56,800 bases of DNA from CAWCTB01 sp963798275 (GTDB taxonomy: Bacteria > Acidobacteriota > Terriglobia > Terriglobales > Acidobacteriaceae). The notes under the pieces are model-generated. The model worked only from the letters and a program-made list of their open reading frames with translations, did no database searches and was not told the origin of the DNA. Position 1 is the first letter of the stretch. Each line of letters starts with the position of its first letter. The stretch lies in contig CAWCTB010000034.1 of assembly GCA_963798275.1 (NCBI GenBank), positions 1-56,800 of the forward strand, read 5' to 3'. This document shows, in pieces, positions 29,417 to 39,756 of the stretch. Position numbers and translations under genes: made by a program.

Positions 29417-30658
29417 CTATTCGACCTCGTGCTTGGCGGTGTATCCGTCACGCGCGATGATCTGGTACTTAATGTCCTTGTTCTTCTCGTCTTTGATGAC
29501 GAGCGGCTTGTCGTCGGGTCCTACCAGTTCCACTTTCAGCTTGCGGTAGGTTCCATCCTGCTTGGCGTTGGTCGGCTTGTAGGTGATGGTGTACTGGTTG
29601 CGGATGGCCTGCGCTACCTCGCGGAAGATGTCGGGCATTTCGCCCAGGAAGCGCGGCGCGTACCAGCGGCCGCCGGTGAGCTGCGCGAAGGTCTTCATCT
29701 GGGTGTCCGCCATCACGTAGTCCATCATCGCGGCCGATACATCCGGATTGTTCCCATAGCGCGCATCAACAATCAGGCGCAACGCCATGCCGGTACTGAT
29801 GGTGTAGATCGTGACGTTAGGCGTCGCCTTCACCTTCTTGATGATCTGGTCGTAGATCATGTGGCTCATGGTGTCCTTGCCACTGGCCACGATGACCAAT
29901 TCCTTGTGGCCGGGAATGCGGTCGAGCCGGTCAAGCATGTCGAACATTGCGTCCCAGAGGTTGGTCTCGCTGAAGCCTGGGATTTGTAACCGGTTCAGGG
30001 CCCCGAAGATCGCCTGCTTATCCTGGGTGAAATCCACCAGAATGTGGTCCTTCATGTCGAACTCGACCACCGCCACCCAATCCTGCGGCTTAAGGCTCGA
30101 GGCGAAGACGTACGAGGCATTCAGCGCGTCGTACATGAAGTTGTAATTGGTCGAGGCAAACTCGACCAGCAGCACAGCCGTGATGGGCGCCTCACTCTGG
30201 GTGACAGTCTGTATCTGTTGCGGTACGCCATCCTCCAGCACGCGAAAGTGTTCCTTCGCCACGTTAACCGGCAAGGCCAGGGTGCGTCCGTCTTTGGTGA
30301 CCACCCGGGCATCAACGGTCACTACGGGCACATCGACTCGGAGCGAGTATTCAGGGAGATTGTCGGACTTCTTGGGCTTGGGCGGCGGAGGCGCTTCGTC
30401 CTCCGAAGAGTCCTTCTTCTTGGGCACCGCCATGGGCCCAACATCGCCGGCCGGTCCTCCCGCCTCCGGGGGAACGTTGTCCGGCGGCTTCTGGCCGCTC
30501 TGCGACGCTTGCGATGAACTGGAAGTCTGCGACGACTGCGCCAGCGCGGGAGTCGCCAGAAACAGGCCTGCGGCCACGAGGATGGCCAATGCCAAACCTG
30601 CGCAACAACGACCCGCGGCAGTAATCGCTGCAACTCTATAGTATTTCCCGGAAGACAT
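29417..30658 (-). CDS. exported VWFA domain protein (acidobacterial type)
   Basis: 413 residues. Signal peptide LALAILVAAGLFLATPALAQ, then a Gln/Ser- and Pro-rich linker, a beta domain (YSLRVDVPVVTVDARVVTKDG, HFRVLEDGVPQQIQTVTQSE), and a VWA domain. The MIDAS loop is atypical (LLVEFASTNYN in place of DxSxS). The C-terminal QAIRNQYTITYKPTNAKQDG and RKLKVELV are typical of the acidobacterial secreted VWFA family. Possibly extracytoplasmic adhesion or assembly factor; no experimental role inferred. TATACT at 30694-30689 on this strand is a candidate -10 box. Confidence 0.88.
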   Translation of the reverse strand: MSSGKYYRVAAITAAGRCCAGLALAILVAAGLFLATPALAQSSQTSSSSQASQSGQKPPDNVPPEAGGPAGDVGPMAVPKKKDSSEDEAPPPPKPKKSDNLPEYSLRVDVPVVTVDARVVTKDGRTLALPVNVAKEHFRVLEDGVPQQIQTVTQSEAPITAVLLVEFASTNYNFMYDALNASYVFASSLKPQDWVAVVEFDMKDHILVDFTQDKQAIFGALNRLQIPGFSETNLWDAMFDMLDRLDRIPGHKELVIVASGKDTMSHMIYDQIIKKVKATPNVTIYTISTGMALRLIVDARYGNNPDVSAAMMDYVMADTQMKTFAQLTGGRWYAPRFLGEMPDIFREVAQAIRNQYTITYKPTNAKQDGTYRKLKVELVGPDDKPLVIKDEKNKDIKYQIIARDGYTAKHEVE

Positions 30659-30899
30659 CAGGAAGCCTCTTTGGCCGAACTATCTGCTAGTATAAATGCA
30701 CTTTCGTCCGCTTTGATTCGGTGCGACTGCGCTAAATCCTGCTGAAGTGGTTAGACGTAGATGCAGTCGGCTCCGTTACCCGAAGCCCTGGCTCCGGCTC
30801 TGCCAGACAGAGCATCACTGCTTCGGGTGGAAGCCGGATCAGCGTGGCTAAAAACTGCGGACATTCGCGGCATAGCCGTCGGATGGGATTCTGTGAGGT

Positions 30900-32699
30900 A
30901 TGGGGATGTTCCGCCGCGTCATTTCGTTGTCTCTTTTGAGTTGTGCCGCTCTGGCTGCGCTGGCCGCTGAACCTGCGACCAAAATCCAAATCATGCCTGA
31001 GGACCAGGTAAAGCCCGGAATGCACGGCGTCGCTTACACCGTCTTCGAAGGGGTCACGCCTGTGTCCATGGACGTCGAAATCCTCGGGCTTCTGCGCAAC
31101 ATGGCGGGGCCGCAGTCCGACGTCATTCTCGCCCGTCTTCACGGCAAGGAGGTGGAATACACCGGGGTCGTTGCCGGTATGAGCGGAAGCCCCGTCTACA
31201 TCGACGGCAAGCTGATCGGCGCCATTGCCTTTCGCATCGGCGAGTTCTCCAAGGAGCCGATTGCCGGCATCACGCCTGCCGCCTCCATGCTCGAGATCAA
31301 CGAACTCGACAAGACCTCCGCCCAGGAAGTCGCGACCCCGGGTGGGCATGCGCGCCCGGAGGCCAGCCGCACCAGCGGGCCTGGAGCAGGGTCGCAAGAC
31401 GATACCCTCGCCTCCGGATACGCCAACCTGCTTAAGCCCATCGAGACGCCGCTGGTGTTCACCGGCTTCCGCGAAGACACCCTGCAATTTTTCGCCAAGG
31501 ATTTCGCGAGTGCCGGCATCCTGCCGGTCATGGGCGCCGGATCCGTGAGCAACGATAAGCAGCCCGAGCCGCTCGAGCCGGGATCGGCGGTCAGCGCCAT
31601 CCTGGTGCGCGGGGACATGAATATCGCCGGCACCTGCACCGTCACCTACGTCGATCCCACGCGCCTGCTGGCTTGCGGCCATCCCCTTCTGCAGTCAGGC
31701 AACGTGAACATGCCAATGGCCAAGGCCCGCGTGCTGGCTACGCTTCCCTCGTCGGCCAATTCCTTCAAGATTGTCAACACCACGGAGACGGTCGGCGCAT
31801 TCGTGCAGGACCGCCACACCGGCATCATGGGACGCTTCGATCGCGAGCCGCAGATGATCCCGGTCACCCTGACGGTTCATGGGGTCAGCCATCCCAAGCA
31901 GTTTCACTACGAAGTGCTGAACAACGCGAAGATCACACCGGCCGCGATGATGGCAACGGTGTTCAACGCGCTGCAGGGCATGAACGAATACGGCGAAGAC
32001 ACAACCTATAGCCTGCAGGGCAGCATCGACGTGCTGGGTTATCCGAAGCTCGCGGTGCGCAACATGTACGCCCCCGCCGATGGCAATGTGCCGACCGCCT
32101 ACGGCATCGCGTTATCGATCGGCGAGCACTTCAGCCGCATCTTCGAGAACCCCTACCAGACGCCGAAGATCGAAGGCGTGGAATTGAACTTCGACCTGGT
32201 GCCCGACCGGCGCTCCGCGCGCCTGGAAACCGCGCGCACCGATGTCACCGAGGCGCGTCCCGGAGACGAGATCACCATCGAAACTCTGTTGCGGCCCTAT
32301 CGCGGCGAGAGCATTGTGCGGCAGATCCCGGTGAAGATTCCGACTTCGACTCCCAAGGGCACGCTGCGCATCCTTATCAGCGACGGCGAAACCCTCGACA
32401 AGATGCGCCATATGTCGAAGGAGATGAGCCGGCGGCTCGACTTAGGTTCTACCATCGCGCTGCTCAACAAGGAGCACCCCAACTCGCAGGTCTACGTCTC
32501 GTTGCTGGAGGCCAACCCGCAAGCCATGGTGGACGACAAGGTGATGCCCACCCTGCCGCTCTCGGTGATGAACGTGATGGACGGCATGCGCGGCACGCAG
32601 GACATGGTGGTGGTGGGCGAGTCGTCGGTTACCGAGTCGTCCGCGCCGATGGACTATGCCGTGACTGGCTCGCAGGTCATTACCCTGACCATCAAGTAG
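30900..32699 (+). CDS. exported SpoIVB-like S55 peptidase domain protein
   Basis: 599 residues with a signal peptide (VISLSLLSCAALAALAAEP). EDQVKPGMHGVAYTVFEG, VEYTGVVAGMSGSPVYIDG (Ser in GMSGSPV is the S55 nucleophile position), and GTCTVTYVDPTRLLACGHPL (conserved CGHP His region) identify the SpoIVB peptidase S55 domain. The ~350-residue C-terminal part is beta-rich and unassigned. In Bacilli SpoIVB cleaves a sporulation regulator; acidobacterial homologues have no known substrate. A second ATG at 30906 fits GAGG spacing equally well. Confidence 0.88.
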   Translation: MGMFRRVISLSLLSCAALAALAAEPATKIQIMPEDQVKPGMHGVAYTVFEGVTPVSMDVEILGLLRNMAGPQSDVILARLHGKEVEYTGVVAGMSGSPVYIDGKLIGAIAFRIGEFSKEPIAGITPAASMLEINELDKTSAQEVATPGGHARPEASRTSGPGAGSQDDTLASGYANLLKPIETPLVFTGFREDTLQFFAKDFASAGILPVMGAGSVSNDKQPEPLEPGSAVSAILVRGDMNIAGTCTVTYVDPTRLLACGHPLLQSGNVNMPMAKARVLATLPSSANSFKIVNTTETVGAFVQDRHTGIMGRFDREPQMIPVTLTVHGVSHPKQFHYEVLNNAKITPAAMMATVFNALQGMNEYGEDTTYSLQGSIDVLGYPKLAVRNMYAPADGNVPTAYGIALSIGEHFSRIFENPYQTPKIEGVELNFDLVPDRRSARLETARTDVTEARPGDEITIETLLRPYRGESIVRQIPVKIPTSTPKGTLRILISDGETLDKMRHMSKEMSRRLDLGSTIALLNKEHPNSQVYVSLLEANPQAMVDDKVMPTLPLSVMNVMDGMRGTQDMVVVGESSVTESSAPMDYAVTGSQVITLTIK

Positions 32700-32740
32700 C
32701 GGGGCAGTCAGCGGAAGGACCGTTCCCATATCATGTGGGG

Positions 32741-32981
32741 ATGAAAGTCACGCTTTCTTTGGACGACCGACTGATCGAGAAGGTTCGCAAGATCGCCATT
32801 GAACAGGACACCTCGCTGACCGGCATGGTGCGCGACTACCTGGAGAAGTTGGCGGCAGGATGCCGCGGCCTCAGGCCGAAAGCGCCGCGAACGCGCAGAC
32901 CTCGAAAAGAGCTTCGAGCGATTCCGGTTCAAAATCGGAAAGCGAACCTGGAAGCGGAAAGACCTCCATGTCCGCGCTTGA
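32741..32981 (+). CDS. VapB-like antitoxin (one frameshift)
   Basis: MKVTLSLDDRLIEKVRKIAI opens a ribbon-helix-helix-type antitoxin, continuing DTSLTGMVRDYLEKLAA. After a single-base shift near 32858 the toxin-binding tail reads KRRERADLEKSFERFRF then KIGKRTWKRKDLHVRA and a TGA that overlaps the ATG of the vapC remnant. About 80 residues in all. It follows the S55 gene by 41 bases on the same strand. Confidence 0.7.
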
Positions 32982-33081
32982 CTTTCTTGATACGAATGAT
33001 CTGCCGTGCAGCTACGATATCGGCAGTCCGCGAAAGATGGGTATCGTAAGGAACCTGATGAGGTGCGGACCCCGACGCTGA
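32968..33081 (+). pseudogene. truncated VapC PIN-domain toxin
   Basis: MSALDFLDTNDLPCSYDIGSP is the first strand of a PIN ribonuclease, including the first active-site Asp in FLDTN, and starts in the expected 14-base overlap with the antitoxin. It stops after 37 codons, whereas PIN toxins have ~130 residues. The remaining three acidic residues are absent from the following DNA, which leads straight into the next gene. Non-functional remnant. Confidence 0.7.
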
Positions 33082-33136
33082 TCCGTTCTCGTGTTACGCT
33101 CTTTCTATCCCTGTTAATTCGGCCACTTCAGGAACC

Positions 33137-35476
33137 ATGATGAATCGTTTTCGCGCGGCAATCCTCTGTTTGCTGCTGTCTGGCTTGAGCCTTGCGGAGA
33201 CCACCCGCACCTGGGTGCAAACCAAGTACGACGAATTTGAGAAAGGGACGACCCACGGCATTGCCATCAACAGCGCCGGCAGCCTCACCCTGGCGCCTGC
33301 TTTCAACGCGCTGACGACTACGCCATCGACCTATATCTGGGACCTTGCGGCCGACGCGGACGGCAATGTCTATGCCGCTGCCGGATCGCCCGCGCGGGTC
33401 TACAGGATCACTCCTGACGGGAAGACCAGCATCATTTTCGCTCCGCAGGAATTGCAGGTGCAGGCGCTGGTCGTCGACTCCGGCGGAGCGATCTATGCCG
33501 CTACCTCGCCCGATGGCAAGGTCTACAAGATCGTGCACGGCGGCCCCACTCCAGGCAAGTCTCCCGAAGGCACCCACACCACGGCGGAGGTAGCCGCCGC
33601 TCAGGAGGGCACGAAACCTCCGCCGCAAGGCGGGAAGCCTGTCACTTCCGTAGCGGTCGATGCCAGCTACAGCTCCAGCATTTTTTTCGATCCCAAGACG
33701 AAGTACATCTGGGCGCTTGCGGTCGACAAGCAAGGCCAACTGTACGTTGGGACCGGCGACCAGGGACAGATCTTTCGCGTCGATCGCAATGGAACGGGCG
33801 CACAGTTTTTTCAGAGCGATGAAGCGCAGATTCGCGCCCTCGCCTTCGACAGCACCGGCAACCTGATCGCCGGCACCGACGGCAGCGGACTCATCTACCG
33901 CATCTCGCCCCAGGGTGAGGGCTTCGTGCTCTACAGCGCGCCCAAGAAAGAAATCACCGCCCTCGCGACCGACGGCAACGGCAACATTTATGCCGCGGGA
34001 GTTGGCGAGAAACGCGGCCAGCCCGGTGCGCCTCTGCCTGCGCCTGCGGTTGGAGCGCCTACCCCAATTCCGGCTGTGATTTCGATTGTTCCCCAGGGGC
34101 CGCTTCTCTCCAATCCGGGACCTGCCGGCGTCTCACCTGCGCCCATACCGGTCATGGCGAATCTCGGCGGCTCCGAGGTCTATCGCATCTCTTCCAACGG
34201 CTCGCCCAAAACCATCTGGTCGTCCAAGGAAGACCTGGTCTACGGGTTCGCCTTCGATCAATCGGGACGGCTGCTCGCGGGGACCGGAAACAAAGGCAGA
34301 ATCTACGTCATCGACGGACGCGATTACAGCCGACCTGATCAAGGCCAGCGCCGACCAGGTCACGGCATTCGCCCGCGCGCCGAAGGGTGGCCTGTACGCG
34401 GCCACGAGCAATCTCGGTAAAGTGTTTGTGCTTGGCCCAAATCCGGTCAGCGAAGGTACCTACGAGAGCGATGTCTTCGATGCCAAAATCTTTTCCCGCT
34501 GGGGACGCATGCAATTCCTCGGTAATGGCAACGTGCAACTGTTCGCCCGCAGCGGCAACGTCGATAATCCCGACCGCAACTGGAGTCCCTGGCGGCCCGT
34601 CGATCTGCAGAAGGAACTTCCTGTGGACGCCCCCTCGGCGCGCTACATCCAGTGGAAGGCGGTGCTGCGTCCCGGGAATCCTGCTCCCGTTATTGACAGC
34701 GTGACCCTGAACTACCTGCCCAAAAATGTGGCACCCGAGGTCGAAGACGTAACCGTTTCGGTAGGTGCGCGCGTTCCGGCGGGCACACCAAGCCACGCGA
34801 ATAGTGCAGACTCCCCCAGTTACGAAACCCCGACCCCCACCGTTGCCGACAAAAACTCCATCGCCGTGCGCTGGAAGGCGCGCGACGCCAACGACGACGA
34901 CCTGGTCTACAACGTCTACTATCGCGGCGACGGCGAGACCGATGGAAGCTTCTGCGCAACGATGTCGAGAACCGCTACGTCAATCTTGAGACCGACCTAT
35001 TCCCCGATGGCGGTTACAGCATCCGCGTGGTCGCCTCCGATGCGCCTTCGCACTCACCGCAAGAGGCTCTGACCGGAGACGCCGTCAGCCCGCGCTTCGA
35101 AGTCGACAACACTCCGCCTCGCATCGAGGCGCTGAGCGCCCGCATGGAAGGCAACGATGTGCATATAGCTTTCCGGGCCGTGGATAGCTTCTCCAACATC
35201 AGCCACGCCGAGTACTCCATCGACGCAGACGACTGGCAGACGGCCGAACCTGTCGGCCAAATCTCCGACTACAAGGTCGAAAACTATGACTTCAAAGCGC
35301 CGCTGAGTTCTTCGTCCAGCGCGACTCGCGCCACCCGCGACCATGACGCCGCTTCCACAAAAGAAAACTCTGCCGATCCCGAAGAACACACCATCGTGGT
35401 GCGCGTGTACGACAAATTCGAAAATGTCGGCGTCAGCAAGACGGTGTTCAGGGGCACACCGGTTGCATCACACTAG
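33137..35476 (+). CDS. exported beta-propeller protein with C-terminal Fn3-like region (two frameshifts)
   Basis: Signal peptide FRAAILCLLLSGLSLAE, then repeated propeller blades: DADGNVYAAAGSPARVYRI, DSGGAIYAATSPDGKVYKI, DKQGQLYVGTGDQGQIFRV, DSTGNLIAGTDGSGLIYRI and DQSGRLLAGTGNKGRIYVI. One-base shifts occur near 34320 and 34938. After the propeller come a beta domain (RWGRMQFLGNGNVQLFARSG) and Ig/Fn3-like strands (SIAVRWKARDANDDDLVYN, DNTPPRIEALSAR, HTIVVRVYDKFENVG). About 780 residues in total. No catalytic motif. Probably a periplasmic or cell-surface binding protein. Confidence 0.75.
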
Positions 35477-36081
35477 TGGAAACCGGGATGTCGCTTCATA
35501 GCCTGCTCGATTTGGCGGCGGTCGCCATCAGTTCCGTCTACTGCACCATTCCCCTGTTCTGGCTGGTGACGCATGGCTTCCTGGCACGATGGCGCAGCGC
35601 CGGGCGCCGGGCCTATTTGGCACTGATGCCGCTTTGGGCGATCTTCGCTTTCGCCGCTTTCGCCCTGGCCTGGAAGCTCCGCCATGTTCACCTGTATCAG
35701 AGTTGGTTCTCCTGGATACCGGGCGTGCTGTTCATCCTGATGGGCTTCGCTCTGTACCAGTCAGCCCGCCAGGGCTTCAGTCGCGCCCATATCTCCGGGC
35801 TGGCCGAGTTGGAGCCTGACCGTCATCGCCAGGAACTGGTCATCACCGGAATTCGCACTCAGGTCCGGCATCCCATCTATCTCGGGCACTTCTGTGAAGT
35901 TTTCGGTTGGACGCTTGGCACCGGCTCGCTGGCGGTGCTGGCGCTGCTGGTATTCGGCGTGGTTACCGGGGCCATCATGATCAAGATGGAGGACGACGAA
36001 CTCGAGGCGCGTTTCGGCGAAGCCTATCGCCGCTACCGCAAAACCGTTCCCTCCTTCCTGCCCAGGAACCGGCACGACTGA
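35476..36081 (+). CDS. isoprenylcysteine carboxyl methyltransferase-like membrane protein
   Basis: 201 residues. About four hydrophobic helices (for example SSVYCTIPLFWLVTHGFLA and LMPLWAIFAFAAFALAW) precede the ICMT/PEMT signature GIRTQVRHPIYLGHF and EDDELEARFGEAYRRYRKTV, which bind S-adenosylmethionine and the lipid substrate. GTG 35476 overlaps the previous TAG; the ATG at 35488 is an alternative. Bacterial members methylate lipids or unknown acceptors. Confidence 0.88.
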   Translation: METGMSLHSLLDLAAVAISSVYCTIPLFWLVTHGFLARWRSAGRRAYLALMPLWAIFAFAAFALAWKLRHVHLYQSWFSWIPGVLFILMGFALYQSARQGFSRAHISGLAELEPDRHRQELVITGIRTQVRHPIYLGHFCEVFGWTLGTGSLAVLALLVFGVVTGAIMIKMEDDELEARFGEAYRRYRKTVPSFLPRNRHD

Positions 36082-36164
36082 GACCGCCTCTCTCTTGTCT
36101 GAAGCGGAAGCACCCTTACTCCTGGCTGTTGTGGGGGCCGACGGAGGGGCTTCGTTTTCGTCCC

Positions 36165-38164
36165 TTACGGAGTACTTGCTGCGAGGCGGGCGTGATATCC
36201 CTTGCGGGCGTAGACCCGCAGACGTTTTCCGCCCTTTTCCGCGATGATGCTAATAGTGCGGTATTTTCCATTCGGCTCGAAATCGGCGGGCCTGTACGCG
36301 ATCAGGTAGCGGCTGCGAATCTGGTCGCGCAGCTTGTCGAAAGACTTACCCAAAGAGCTCATGTCGCCAGGAAATAACGCCTCTCCTCCGCTACGCTCTG
36401 CCAGGGTTTGCAGCACCTTGTCGGCCTCGGTCTTGTCGCCGCCCTCTTTTGTGCTGATGGTGTAGACGGTTACGCCGGTCGCCTCCTCATCACGAATCGC
36501 CTGTCTCAGGCTAACGTGGCTGGCGTTGTCTTCTCCGTCGGTTACCACCACCAGGACCTTGCTACCCTCTCGCGCTCCGGATAGGCTGCGAGTTTCCAGC
36601 AACCATACGACACCGCGTCGAAGAGGGCGGTGCCACCTCCTCCGGTCAGCGCGTTGACACCATCGGCAAGCTTTTCGTGGTCTCCGGTGAAGTCTTGCGT
36701 CACGGTCGGCGTATCGGCGAAGCCCGCAACAAACCCGAGGTCGGAACTGTTGGTGAGCATTTGTTGCAGGAACTTCGCGGCAGCGTGCTTTTCAAACGAG
36801 AATCTGGATTGCACCGACCCGCTCGTATCAATCACCATACCCAGGCGCAGAGGCAGCTTCGATTGAGGCGTGAATTGCAGCACCTTTTCTGGAGGCTTGT
36901 TGTCATCGCGGACCGTGATGTCGCTCAAAGTGAGGTCGGTAACGGTGCGCCCGCCGCTGGTGACGCCGAAGAATACGGCCACTTCGTCGACAACTTTACG
37001 AATGGTCCATTGTCCAGCGGTGCTGGTTGCAGGATCCAGATCGGGGCCAGAGGTTGGGCTGGAGCTGGCTTCTGAGACGCTGGAAGTTGCGGCGCATTCA
37101 GAACAGCCATCGTCGGCAACCTCAGTTCCAGCACCGGATAGTTGGGCTCGCAACCGATCGGAATTGGCCAGGCTCTGCGGCGGCGTGGTCGTCACCGTAA
37201 CAGGCTGCGAAGTGGCGGCGGCACCGGCCGTACGTCGCCGTTTCTGAAGAATGTCGAGGTTATAGCGGGCGGTCGGAGCCAGCGGATTGGTGGGGTCTTC
37301 CTGCAAAAAGAGGGCTAGCTCGCTTTCAGCGACCGCGTAATCGTTCAGGGCTACAGCTGCCGCTGTGGCAACATAATGCGCATTTCCCATTCCTTGATGT
37401 GGCTGGGCATGAACTCGTCTCACAGTCTGAATTGCCAGGCGATATTGATGATTGCCGTTTTGTGCATACGCCAGGGCGGTCAGGATGCCAGGGTTGGTGG
37501 GAACAAGGGCAGCAGCTTTCTCTAGATTTGATTCGGCGGCCGCGAAATCGTTCTGCGCCAGCGCCAGCCGGCCAAGATTCTGGAACGAACCGGCGAACTT
37601 GTCATCCAGATTCGCAGCGGTCTCGAATTCGCTCCGGGCGCGTTCGGGATCGTCCAGGTCCTGATAGGCCAGCCCGAGATAATTGTGGGCTGAAACGAAC
37701 TTCGGATAGACTGCGACCGCTCTTTGCAGGTGTCCGATCGCCTCCTGAGAATGCTGGCCCCTCAACAGGGAAGTCGCCCGGTTGAATTCATTGACGGCCT
37801 TGGCAGGCGCCGCCAAATCGAGCTGCGAAAGTGCGCCAGAATCAACCAAACCCTTCTCATGCTCCCGCTCCTTCTCATTTGGCTTACGGTTCTGTTGTTC
37901 CAACATTTTCTGCGCGAAGTCGATGCTTTCGAATTGGGACTCCATCGGGCCGCCGCCCACGTTAACCAGCGGGATGGCTGGCGGCGGCGCCCCCGCGAAG
38001 GGGTTCCCTCTCTGACAGAAAGCGTAAGGACCGTAGGCGCACAATCCGATCAGAGCGCAGACTGCCCAACGCCAAAACAAGATCCCGGCCTCGAACTGAG
38101 GACGCCGGCAGCGCGGCAACATTCTGCTATCCCGCAACCCCGCATGATGGAAATACGTGATCAC
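36165..38164 (-). CDS. TPR-VWA membrane/exported protein (one frameshift)
   Basis: A hydrophobic segment (LFWRWAVCALIGLCAYGPYA) near the N-terminus is followed by ~5 TPR units (AIGHLQRAVAVYPKFVSAHN, ARSEFETAANLDDKFAGSFQ), a linker, and a VWA domain with an intact MIDAS motif (RLGMVIDTSGSVQSR) and LVVVTDGEDNASH. It ends in IRSRYLIAYRPADFEPNGKY. One shift near 36585 separates the two halves, which otherwise join seamlessly (~660 residues). A second ATG at 38122 may be the real start. It is divergent from lolE. Confidence 0.85.
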
Positions 38165-38263
38165 GGGAATAGTCTATTTCTGGTCCCCCACAATTGCTAG
38201 ATCAACATGCCGTTCCGCGGAATATGAGCTGATCCTTATTTACAATGACCTTTCGTCCCTGGC

Positions 38264-39553
38264 ATGCAATTTGAACTCTTCGTTGCCGCGCGGTATCTGC
38301 GAGCCAAGCGCCGTCAAGCGGTGATTGGCATCATCACGGTCATCTCGATTGTGGGGGTCGCTGCCGGGGTCGCTTCGCTCATCGTCGCGCTGGCCATCAA
38401 CAATGGCTTCCGCCAGGACTTGCAGGACCGCCTGCTCGGGGCCATGGCCCAGGTCAACCTGCTGCGGGTCGAGAGCGACGGCATTCGCAACTGGCAAGAC
38501 CTGCTGGCGCGGCTGGACAAGCAGCCGCACGTGCTTGCCGGAGCGCCCGCCATTTACGAGCAGGTACTCATCTCTCGCGGAGCCCACGCCCAGGGCGCGG
38601 TGCTGAAAGGAATCGTCCCTGCTGACGAGCGCAAGGTCAGCGACATCCTCGACTTCGTGAAATCCGGTTCGGCGGAGCCTCTCGGTCGCCCGCCGGACCA
38701 AGCCTCCGGTACCTCCCCGGGCGGCGAATCGAATCCGCTCTCCAATCGAGTCACCGCAGGACTTCCGCCCATTCTGCTCGGCAAAGACATGGCCGACCAA
38801 CTGGGGGCGCAGGTGGGCTCGCTGGTCACGGTCACCAGCCCGCAGGGAGAGCTGACGCCTTTCGGCATCGTTCCCAAGTACGCGCGCTTCAAGGTGGTCG
38901 GGATCTTCAACTCCGGCTTCTACGACTCGGACAACTCGTGGGGCTATATCCGCCTGTCCGACGCCCAGCGCTTGTTCGACCTGGGCGATGTCGTCTCGGT
39001 ACTGGAATTCAAGGTGGACGACATCTACAAGGCCGACGTCATCGGTCACCAGCTCGAAGCCGCTGCCGGCAAGGGCTTCATGGCGACCAACTGGATGGAG
39101 CAGAACAAAGCCCTGTTTCGCGCGCTCCGTCTGGAGCGCATGGTGACCTTCATCACCATCGGCCTGATCGTCTTCGTCGCCGCCCTCAACATCCTGATCT
39201 CGCTCATCATGATGGTAATGGAGAAGACCCGCGACATCGCCGTGCTGGTCTCGATGGGCGCCAAACGGCGGCAGATCCGCCGCATCTTCATGTATCAGGG
39301 ACTCCTCATCGGGGTCATTGGCACTGTCATTGGTCTGATCGCCGGCTATACCATTTCCTGGGCGGCCGGGCATTATCACCTGGTGTCGCTCTCCGCCGAG
39401 GTGTACTCCATCGACTACGTGCCCTTCGCGCCCCGCCCCTTCGACGGCGTGCTGGTGGCCATCGTCGCCATCGGGATTTCCTTTATTGCCACGCTTTATC
39501 CGTCCTGGTCGGCGGCGAGCGTGCTTCCCGCCGAGGCTCTGCGTTATGAATAA
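38264..39553 (+). CDS. LolC/LolE-type lipoprotein-releasing permease
   Basis: 429 residues, intact. FELFVAARYLRAKRRQAVI and TVISIVGVAAGVASLIVALA form the N-terminal membrane helix; a large periplasmic domain follows; three C-terminal helices include FITIGLIVFVAALNILISL and LIGVIGTVIGLIAGYTISW. AVLVSMGAKRRQIRRIF is the FtsX coupling motif. With the ATPase gene 200 bases downstream it would extract lipoproteins from the inner membrane for sorting to the outer membrane. LolC and LolE cannot be told apart here. Confidence 0.93.
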   Translation: MQFELFVAARYLRAKRRQAVIGIITVISIVGVAAGVASLIVALAINNGFRQDLQDRLLGAMAQVNLLRVESDGIRNWQDLLARLDKQPHVLAGAPAIYEQVLISRGAHAQGAVLKGIVPADERKVSDILDFVKSGSAEPLGRPPDQASGTSPGGESNPLSNRVTAGLPPILLGKDMADQLGAQVGSLVTVTSPQGELTPFGIVPKYARFKVVGIFNSGFYDSDNSWGYIRLSDAQRLFDLGDVVSVLEFKVDDIYKADVIGHQLEAAAGKGFMATNWMEQNKALFRALRLERMVTFITIGLIVFVAALNILISLIMMVMEKTRDIAVLVSMGAKRRQIRRIFMYQGLLIGVIGTVIGLIAGYTISWAAGHYHLVSLSAEVYSIDYVPFAPRPFDGVLVAIVAIGISFIATLYPSWSAASVLPAEALRYE

Positions 39554-39756
39554 CTGCGGCCAATGTCGAACATGCGTGTTGTCACGCCATTCGCATGCTC
39601 TGAAAGTGGCAGCCAATCCCAGGACATCGTCACTGACGGACAAGCTGGCGGCATGCTTTAATTTGAGCACGGCTCAAAGCGTCCCGTTTCGGGAGCAGTC
39701 CGCGAATTGAGCGCTTTGGGGGGATTTTGGAGCGCGTAGGAGCACGTCTGCATCCA

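Noticed and set aside
28814..29989. Plus-strand open frame across the CBM9-like and VWFA genes
   Set aside because: Shadow spanning two real minus-strand genes.
30732..31682. Minus-strand open frame opposite the S55 gene
   Set aside because: No family features, overlaps a well-supported exported protein gene.
38240..39670. Long minus-strand open frame (476 codons) opposite lolE
   Set aside because: GC-driven antisense shadow; His/Asp/Gly-rich and featureless, whereas lolE has all family motifs.
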